A DNA stretch of 60,000 nt from the NCBI RefSeq assembly GCF_963678635.1, contig NC_087071.1:36418438-36478437 (forward strand), read 5' to 3'. The notes beneath the pieces are model-generated. The model did no database searches. It saw only the letters and a program-made list of their open reading frames with translations, and had not been told where the DNA came from. The position numbers and the translations under genes were made by a program. Source of the stretch: Symsagittifera roscoffensis. Lineage: Eukaryota > Xenacoelomorpha > Acoela > Convolutidae. Positions 51,941 to 60,000 of this stretch are shown in pieces (within the stretch, counting starts at the first letter, position 1; every line of letters starts with the position of its first letter).

Positions 51941-53871
51941 GTTCCCATAACACAAATCGCCGGCCTGCTCTTGAGTATTTTAGTTAATCATTTGGAGGCT
52001 TTTAAAGCAGCATGCTACTTTATTTTGAATACAAACTATTAAAATAGTCTATTGATTTAGCTAATCTGAAATAAATATGATTAAAAAAGTTCATTTTAAA
52101 TGCCTTTTTTTAAACTATACGCAATGACACCAATTGGTTTCACTTCAAAGACACGGTGAAGGTCAGACATGACTTGTCAAACGAATTAAAAAAACTTAAA
52201 ATGAGAAAAACACAACACTTCCCTTACTAGTGGAAATTTGAAATGCTACAATAAAAAATACTAGCTCAAGTAGCAAATAGCTCAAGTTAACTGGGTCTTT
52301 AGCAGTGTCCCAAGATTCAACTACCATACCTACAAATAACCGAAATAACTAATGACCAATGAAGAGTTTAAAAGGTCCTACATTTCTAGTTGTACACGAA
52401 TAGAATTATGTTCTGATCAATCTATGATTTCGTACACAGAATTCTTTTGTTGATGAATCTTCGCCATTCTTCCCGCTCTTTCTTCCCGCTCCTCTCTGGT
52501 TGCCTGATATAATTGATTAAAATGCAAGGTCGGTTTAAACTGCGAAGGGAATGTAGCAGATTAAGGGCTTCTAAGTCTGTCTGTTGAGTAAAGATCGGGT
52601 TGTATAACTCATAGAGTAATTTCAGATAAGGTACACCATCTGCTCGTCACGCTATCTTATTTTCGGCCGGATAGATTCGTGCAACTTCTTAGTCTAATAC
52701 CAATCTTAATCTTACTCTTATATATCCTAGTCTCAATAGATTTAGAGTATGCTGGTTTTATACGAGTCGGTCTCTTTGGAGAAGGCAACTAAATTCTAAG
52801 TTAAATTCAAATCTCTCTGGTGCTGAAATTACAAGTATTTTCAGCAATTACAAATAAATGGGTTGTTATGTTGGTTTTGTTACTAGTCGAAATGTTTGAT
52901 AGTCCATTTGTGAGTTTTTTTGAGCAACGGAGGGTTTTACCGGGGATTGTATAATTGTTTGCTGTAACGTCTGATTTTTTGGTTTTGGAGTTGTAAAATT
53001 GGGTTGAATGGGTGAAATATTTTGTTGTGCTGTCGTTGTTTTTGTTTCAACTACTTTTTTGTTTGAAACTAGTTAATACTGGTTAGAGTTGTTATCAGTG
53101 AAAGTTGAAACTTAAATTCATTATTTTAAAAAATTCTTCGTGGGCGAGTTGTGCGATTGTGGTCGGAATTGTGGGCCAGTGAATGGTTTTAAATTATAAA
53201 GAAGCGTCTTTGAAAAGGTTAGTACTGCTTTAAATTTATATTAAATTTTTATTAATTTTTTAATTAAAAATACAATTTTACGGCTTTTGGGGTCCAAATT
53301 ATTAATTTATTTTCAATTTAGGAAGATTTACTGCATATGGGAAAGAATTTATATATTGATTTACTGCTGTTTGGGGGTAAATTTTACTGCTTTACTTATT
53401 GCGATTTGTTAATAGAAGTTTATAAATTATGAAAAAAAACTTTCTGCTTTTTATTTCGTTTTTCTGTTTTGTAGATGACTGATGATCGTGCTGTGAAGAC
53501 TAAAGAAAAAGAGAAAACATTGATACAGAATGGTTAGTTTCATCTCGAATTTATTAGTTTGATTTATTCAATTCATATTACTTTAATTGTCAGGGAAGAG
53601 TCCATGGAGAAAAACGTCGTGAATGACTTCAGAAGTGGTTAGTAATTTTGTAATATGCGAATGATGTTTTTAGTTTGAAGTAGTGGCCAAAGCAATTGAA
53701 ATCATCTGATGGTTTTTAATTCTTCTGTGCCAGGTGAAAATTCATAGGTGTATTTTGAATAAGGTTAAAAAGCTTGTGTGTGATTATTTTTAGTACTATG
53801 TATAAATTCTAGAATTGGGACTTCGATGGGTTGTAAGAATTCATGTGGGACGGTTAGTGGTCGGGATTCTT
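51941..53871. other. Gene-poor region, possible degraded coding on minus strand
   Basis: I see no firm gene. On the minus strand a 68-codon open frame (52866-53072, Thr/Gln/Pro-rich: TTTAQQNISPIQPNF) and short open bits at 53560-53650 could be degraded parts of the virus-like locus to the right. On the plus strand several consensus donors (G|GTTAGT at 53219, 53534, 53639) occur, but exons between them do not keep a common phase. Confidence 0.3.
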
Positions 53872-54480
53872 CTACGTTGAAGGTTTTGGTAAAGGAACAG
53901 AATATATACATCTGGGTGAAGTGATCATAGTTTCGGAGGCCTTCTTGAAAGTTAGTACCTTTAATACAGTAAGTGAAGTTAAGAAAAAATGGTTATTGAA
54001 CTGATATCTATGATGTGGTTGTCCTGATGGTGCGTGCAGTGAGTAATGCTTTTGTAAAAATTGATAGTAAGTATAAGTGTGTGTTTGTTTAGTACGTAAC
54101 ATGATGTCGTGTGAACAGTGCAAGTCACGTCCTTTGGGTTTGAGGAAATGAAAGGTTAGTGAGAAGATGTTAAATTTACTAAAATTTGTATCGTAAGCTT
54201 GAATATCACGAAGTGCTGCTGAGATAATGTGATCGTGTTTTTTATCTAAAGAATTTAGGGTGAAAACGTAAGGTGCTCTTGTGAAGAATTTTTCTGTTAG
54301 TTCTGGGTTAGCAAATTCATCGTCGTTCAGAAAGTGATCTTCGTTTGGTCTGATGATGGGATGGTCGTAGTGATCGATGGAATATTCGTTAGCTGTAGGT
54401 GCGGTGAATGTAAATAGTGTTTGCTTGTATCCAATTTGTGTAAATTGTTTCGAAGTTAGTGCGTTGTTAATCGGTAGAGT
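53872..54480 (-). pseudogene. Unidentified virus-like open frame left of the array
   Basis: This frame is open for 202 codons between a TGA (54481-54483) and the TAG at 53872, far longer than chance in this AT-rich DNA; only the last 83 follow an ATG. It reads FTFTAPTANEYSIDHYDHP, NEDHFLNDDEFANPEL, APYVFTLNSLDKK and GRDLHCSHDIML. Upstream, a different frame (54456-54587) is open with NLPTLSWTSFYHFSNPL and DNEQCKNELYRL, apparently the same protein before a frameshift. No family is recognised. It sits directly left of the glycoprotein-module array and in the same strand as the glycoprotein start, so it may be a neighbouring gene or the rest of that gene. Confidence 0.5.
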
Positions 54481-54587
54481 TCATTTTTGCATTGCTCGTT
54501 ATCATGTGGGGTGTTATATAATGGTAGTGACAATGGGTTAGAGAAGTGGTAGAATGATGTCCATGAGAGTGTTGGGAGATTACGCGA

Positions 54588-57500
54588 ACTCGAAAGAACA
54601 CAAATTTTGCAAGTTCTTCGGTTGTTCCTGTTTCAAGTTCTGATAATGTTGTTCATGAGGGATAGTTCATGTAGGCGTGTACTGTCTTCGTCTTTTGTAG
54701 TGTTTCACTGTTCTGATAATGTTGTTCATGAGGGATAGTTCTTGTAGGCGTGTACTGTCTTCGTCTTGTGGTAGGTGTGTACTGTCTTCGTCTTCGGCTG
54801 TTCCTGGGTGAGAGGGAAAAGGATTTTGAGTACCACTAGTGCAAGTGATTACAAAATTTGTGTTCTTTCGAGTTCGCATAATGTGTACTGTGTACACGCC
54901 AACAAGAACTATCCCTCATGAACAACATTATCAGAACTTGAAACAGGAACAGCTGAAGAACTTGAAAAATTTGTGTTCTTTCGAGTTCGCATAATTGATG
55001 TAGTGTTTCAAGTTCTGATAATGTTGTTCATGAGTGTTATCAGAACTTGAAACACTACATCAATTATCATGAACAACATTATCAAGAACTTTCATGAACA
55101 ACATTATCAGAACTTGAAACACTACATCAATTATGCGAACTCGAAAGAACACAAATTTTGCAATCACTTGCACTAGCGATACTCAAAATCCTTTTCCCTC
55201 TCACCCAGGAACAGCCGAAGACGAAGACAGTACACACCTACCACAAGACGAAGACAGTACACGCCTACAAGAACTATCCCTCATGAACAACATTATCAGA
55301 ACTTGAAACACTACATCATTATCCTGAACAACATTATCAAGAACACTCATGAACAACATTATCAGAACTTGAAACACTACATCAATTATGCGAACTCAAA
55401 AGAACACAAATTTTGCAATCACTTGCACTAGCGGTACTCAAAATCCTAATACTCCTTATTAGGGATTCCCTAATACTCCTTTTCCCTCTCACCCAGGAAC
55501 AACCGAAGACGAAGACAGTACACACCTACCACAAGACGAAGACAGTACACGCCTACAAGAACTATCCCTCATAACAACATTATCAGAACTTGAAACACTA
55601 CATCAATTATGCGAACTCGAAAGAACACAAATTTTGCAATCACTTGCACTAGCGGTACTCAAAATCCTTTTCCCTCTCACCCAGGAACAGCCGAAGACGA
55701 AGACAGTACACACCTACCACAAGACGAAGACAGTACACGCCTACAAGAACTATCCCTCATGAACAACATTATCAGAACTTGAAACATTACATCATTATCA
55801 TGAACAACATTATCAAGAACACTCATGAACAACATTATCAGAACTTGAAACACTACATCAATTATGCGAACTCGAAAGAACACAAATTTTGCAATCACTT
55901 GCACTAGCGGTACTCAAAATCCCTAATACTCCTTATTAGGGATTCCCTAATACTCCTTTTCCCTCTCACCCAGGAACAGCCGAAGACGAAGACAGTACAC
56001 ACCTACCACAAGACGAAGACAGTACACGCCTACAAGAACTATCCCTCATGAACAACATTATCAGAACTTGAAACACTACATCAATTATGCGAACTCGAAA
56101 GAACACATATAAACAACATTATCAAGAACGCTCATGAACAACATTATCAGAACTTGAAACACTACATCAATTATGCGAACTCGAAAAAACACAAATTTTG
56201 CAATCACTTGCACTAGCGGTACTCAAAATCCCTTATGCAGGATATTTATTATCCAAAAACAGATACAATTTCCTTGATTATGAAGACAGTACACACGAAG
56301 ACAGTACAAACCTCCTACAAGACGAAGACAGTACACACGAAGACAGCACACACCTACCACAAGACGAAGACAGTACACGCCTACAAAAATTATCCCTCAT
56401 GAACAACATTATCAGAACTTGAAACACTACATCAATTATGCGAACTCGAAAGAGCACACATGAACAACTCATGAACAACATTATCAAGAACACTAAGACA
56501 GTACACTAAGACACTAAGACAGTATGAAGACAGTACACACGAAGACAGTACACACCTATCACAAGACGAAGACAGTACACGCCTACAAAAATTATCCCTC
56601 ATGAACAACATTATCAGAACTTCAAACACTACATCAATTATGCGAACTCGAAAGAACACATATGAACAACATTATCAAGAACACTCATGAACAAAATTAT
56701 CAGAACTTGAAACACTACAACAATTATGCGAACTCGAAAGAACACAAATTTTGCAATCACTTGCACTAGCGGTACTCAAAATCCCTTATGCAGGATATTT
56801 ATTATCCAAAAAGATACAATTTCCTTGTTTATGAAGACAGTACACACGAAGACAGTACACACCTCCTACAAGACGAAGACAGTACACGCCTACAAGAACT
56901 ATCCCTCATGAACAACATTATCAGAACTTGAAACACTACATCAATTATCCGAACTCGAAAGAACACAAATGAAACAACATTATCATGAACAACATTATCA
57001 AGAACACTCATAAACAACATTATCAGAACTTGAAACACTACATCAATTATGCGAACTCGAAAGAACTATCCCTCATGAACAACATTATCAGAACTTGAAA
57101 CACTACATCAATTATGCGAACTCGAAAGAACACAAATGAACAACATTATCAGAACTCATGAACAACATTATCATGAACAACATTATCAAGAACACTCATG
57201 AACAACATTATCAGAACTTGAAACACTACATCAATTATGCGAACTCGAAAGAATGGGGGATAGTTCATGAGGGATAGTTCATGAGGGATAGTTCTTGTAG
57301 GCGTGTACTGCCTTCGTCTTGTGGTAGGTGTGTACTGTCTTCGTCTTGTGGTAACTCGTGGTAACTCGTCGTCTTGTGGTAACATTATCAAGAACACTCA
57401 TGAACAACATTATCAGAACTTGAAACACTACATCAATTATGCGAACTCGAAAGAATGAGGGATAGTTCATGAGGGATAGTTCATGAGGGATACTTCTTGT

Positions 57501-59125
57501 AGGCGTGTACTGTCTTTGTCTTGTGGTAGGTGTGTACTGTCTTCGTCTTGTGGTAACTCGAAAGAACACAAATGAACAACATTATCAGAACTCATGAACA
57601 ATATTATCATGAACAACATTATCAAGAACACTCATGAACAACATTATCAGAACTTGAAACACTACATCAATTATGCGAACTCGAAAGAATGAGGGATAGT
57701 TCATGAGGGATAGTTCATGAGGGATAGTTCTTGTAGGCGTGTACTGTCTTCGTCTTGTGGTAGGTGTGTACTGTCTTCGTCCTCGGCTGTTCCTGGGTGA
57801 GAGGGAAAATGAGTATTAGGGAATTTTCTTTTGAAGGTTCGATAGTTTAAATTGATGTTTGGGTTGCGGGAAATAGCTCTAATTCTTTCTGAGGAAAACA
57901 TAATTGATGTAGTGTTTCAAGTTCTGATAATTCGAAAGATCAGAACTTGAAATTGAAACACTACATCAATTATGCGAATGAACAATCATGCGAATGAACA
58001 AATGAACAATTCGAGTTACCACAAGTCGAAGACAGTACACGCCTACAAGAACTATCCCTCATGAACAACATTATCAGAACTGGAAACACTACATCAATTA
58101 TGCGAACTCGAAAGAACACAAATGAACAACATTATCAAGAACACTCATGAACAACATTATCAAAACTTGAAACACTACATCAATTATGCGAACTCGAAAG
58201 AACACAAATTTTGCAATCACTTGCACAAGACGAAGACAGTACACGCCTACAAGAACTATCCCTCATGAACAACTTTATCAGAACTTGAAACAGGAACAGC
58301 CGAAGACGAAGACAGTACACACCTACCACAAGACGAAGACAGTACACGCCTACAAGAACTATCCCTCATGAACAACATTATCAGAACTTGAAACACTACA
58401 TCAATTATGCGAACTCGAAAGAACACAAATGAACAACATTATCAAGAACACTCATGAACAACATTATCAGAACTTGAAACACTACATCAATTATGCGAAC
58501 TCGAAAGAACACAAATTTTGCAATCACTTGCACAAGACGAAGACAGTACACGCCTACAAGAACTATCCCTCATGAACAACTTTATCAGAACTTGAAACAG
58601 GAACAGCCGAAGACGAAGACAGTACACACCTACCACAAGACGAAGACAGTACACGCCTACAAGAACTATCCCTCATGAACAACATTATCAGAACTTGAAA
58701 CCTACCACAAGACGAAGACAGTACACGCCTACAAGAACTATCCCTCATGAACAACATTATCAGAACTTGAAACACTACATCAATTATGCGAACTCGAAAG
58801 AACACAAATGAACAACATTATCATGAACAACATTATCAAGAACACTCATGAACAACATTATCAGAACTGAAACACTACATCAATTATGCGAACTCGAATG
58901 AACAACACTACACAAATGAACAACATTATCAAGAACACTCATGAACACTCATGAACAGTTATCATGAACATTATCAAGAACACTCATGAACAACATTATC
59001 AGAACTTGAAACACTACATCAATTATGCGAACTCGAATTGAACAACATTATTAAACAAATGAACAACATTATCAGAACTCATGAACAACATTATCATGAA
59101 TAACATTATCAAGAACACTCATGAA
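54588..59125. repeat. Complex direct and inverted array of a glycoprotein-like module
   Basis: About 4.5 kb is composed almost entirely of reshuffled blocks: GACGAAGACAGTACAC, CTACAAGAACTATCCCTC, CATGAACAACATTATCAG, AACTTGAAACACTACATC, AATTATGCGAACTCGAAAG and CAATCACTTGCACTAGC. Most are in plus orientation, with inverted patches at about 54650-54900, 55005-55035, 57250-57370, 57455-57560, 57690-57810 and 57900-57930. One plus frame reads LSELETLHQLCELER then TQILQSLALAVLK, and in two places (56225-56285, 56785-56830) runs on to GYLLSK. This is coding-type sequence that has been amplified. The many 60-80-codon ORFs inside are shadows of the array. Confidence 0.85.
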
Positions 59126-59473
59126 CAACAATTTGCCACAATTTGTTCCATTTGAGACTTGAGAACAAGGTAGTTTCTTCTCAGAAAATGTTGCTGTGAA
59201 TTCACATCCTGTTAATGTTGTAGCTCGTGCTTTCGAGTAGAGTGTAGCTATTATGTTTGTTGTTTCTATAGCTTGTGGTTCGGATTCGCATTGAGTGACT
59301 TGATTTATTGCATATTTATGTAGTGTTTTTTGTTCATTTTCTTCACAGTCATAGAGTGTGACTAGTAAATCCTGGGGTCCATCTCGGTGGAAAGGATTGT
59401 TGTGATTGGGTTCTGAAAAATCAAGAAAAAGAAGGGTCTGAAAAATGAGTATCTTTACAAGATACATTTGCAT
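59072..59473 (-). pseudogene. Viral-type glycoprotein N-terminal fragment
   Basis: ATG at 59473 starts a signal peptide (MQMYLVKILIFQTLLFL). It is followed by an ectodomain with LLVTLYDCEENE, VTQCESEP, TGCEFTATF and LPCSQVSNGTNCG: regularly spaced Cys and an N-glycosylation site. The YDC start and spacing resemble glycoproteins of chuvirus-like viruses and the env genes of some BEL/Pao-type retroelements, as remembered, not searched. The gene is cut near 59125, where the array begins; the last about 18 codons are array sequence. The module amplified in the array looks like a later part of the same kind of glycoprotein. It is described here only as a broken fragment. Confidence 0.55.
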
Positions 59474-59524
59474 GATAGTCCTGAGTATGGATTATGAAAA
59501 GTTATGTTTCCAATTGTTGTGTAT

Positions 59525-59999
59525 CTACGTATTTGTAGATTGTTTCTCTTGTAATAAATGGGAAGTTAAAGACTGAGCTGATATATTTGGAGGGGCTAGG
59601 GGTAATGGATGGTGAAATATATTACTTTGTCTTACTGTAATTTCGAATTTTAGTGTTAAATTATCTGGTTGAAGTATTTGTATATTATGTTCTTGTATAT
59701 CGTTGTGGATATCGTATCTGTATTGTAATCTGTTTAGTGCCCAGTTGTGTAATCTGCTACTTTCGTGATGTTGACCAAATAAATGGAGGGGGTGCTACGA
59801 ATTTGTTCCAATCTAATCGTAGGGATATATTATTAGATGAATGTTCTCGATATCGGGCGTCGAGATTTGTAGGGAAATTTGAAGGAATTGGTTTTGGTGA
59901 AATTTGACATAAGGAAGGGGTTGAGGGAAGTAAAAGTGTTTCTGATAGTGATAAAGTTGTATCGGATGAAACGTCAATTGAGTCGTTTACTAAATTTGG
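59525..59999 (-). pseudogene. Unidentified virus-like protein at window edge, frameshifted
   Basis: On the minus strand an 80-codon frame is open from the window edge to TAG at 59757 (PSTPSLCQISPKPIPSNF, RLDWNKFVAPPPFIW). A second frame, shifted by one base, overlaps it and runs on to TAG at 59525 (ESSRLHNWALNRLQYRYDI, LTLKFEITVRQSNIFHHP). Together they look like one protein with a frameshift near 59775. It lacks recognisable motifs and its start lies outside the window. It ends 52 bases before the glycoprotein start, in the same direction, consistent with consecutive genes of an endogenous virus or env-bearing retroelement. Confidence 0.5.
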
Positions 60000-60000
60000 T

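Noticed and set aside
53219-53680. Plus-strand multi-exon gene with G|GTTAGT donors
   Set aside because: Candidate exons do not keep a common reading phase, and the donor words may come from minus-strand ACTAACC text.
55677-58805. Many 60-96-codon ORFs in the 54.6-59.1 kb array, both strands
   Set aside because: They are the same array words in different frames, so they were treated as one repeat entry.
54588-59125. CRISPR-like array
   Set aside because: Blocks vary in order, orientation and spacing, there are no unique spacers, and the context is animal.

Overview
The window looks like nuclear DNA from an invertebrate animal. It is AT-rich, has long gene-free stretches, carries several families of transposable elements, and has short GT-AG introns. 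I cannot name the species; a rotifer or other small-genome invertebrate would fit, but that is a guess. Almost nothing here is a conventional host gene. The one clean host-like candidate is a small secreted protein at 30230-30820 (-).

Region by region. (1) 1-5264 holds the decayed 5' part of a Ty3/gypsy-like LTR retrotransposon: gag with zinc knuckles, protease, reverse transcriptase and RNase H. It is broken by stops and frameshifts and truncated before the integrase. (2) 3787-19521 is a tandem duplication of a unit of about 7.85 kb. Its breakpoint lies inside the RNase H coding region, so RNase H and everything downstream occur twice, at 3787-11638 and 11639-19521. Each copy contains a field rich in AATCGATTTAAATCGATT and a 2-kb element with short terminal inverted repeats and 40-bp perfect palindromes. 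(3) 18944-26250 is four tandem units of about 1.8-1.9 kb. (4) 26165-28962 is a near-identical 1,399-bp tandem duplication. (5) 30230-31358 has the secreted-protein ORF followed by a MITE.

(6) 32246-50460 is a complete-length Polinton/Maverick of 18,215 bp. It has AG...CT termini, terminal inverted repeats of about 242 bp, and an exact TATATA target-site duplication. It encodes protein-primed-type DNA polymerase B (with two spliceosomal introns, C2H2 fingers and an HNH-like motif), integrase, packaging ATPase, adenain-like protease, double-jelly-roll major capsid protein, penton, a basic pVI/pX-like virion protein, and several accessory genes. Most genes run leftward in a tightly packed series (49555 to 41896). 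A divergent promoter region with a 162-bp tandem repeat serves two rightward genes. The capsid, protease and ATPase frames are open, while PolB, integrase, penton and an exonuclease-like gene carry stops and/or frameshifts. This copy was therefore recently active but is probably no longer autonomous.

(7) 50461-54455 is non-coding DNA with an older dispersed repeat and a hAT-like MITE flanked by 8-bp direct repeats. (8) 53872-60000 is a second virus-like locus on the minus strand. It has an unidentified protein at the right edge, then the start of a secreted/viral-type glycoprotein. This is interrupted by about 4.5 kb of a scrambled direct and inverted array built from one glycoprotein-like coding module, followed by another unidentified open frame.
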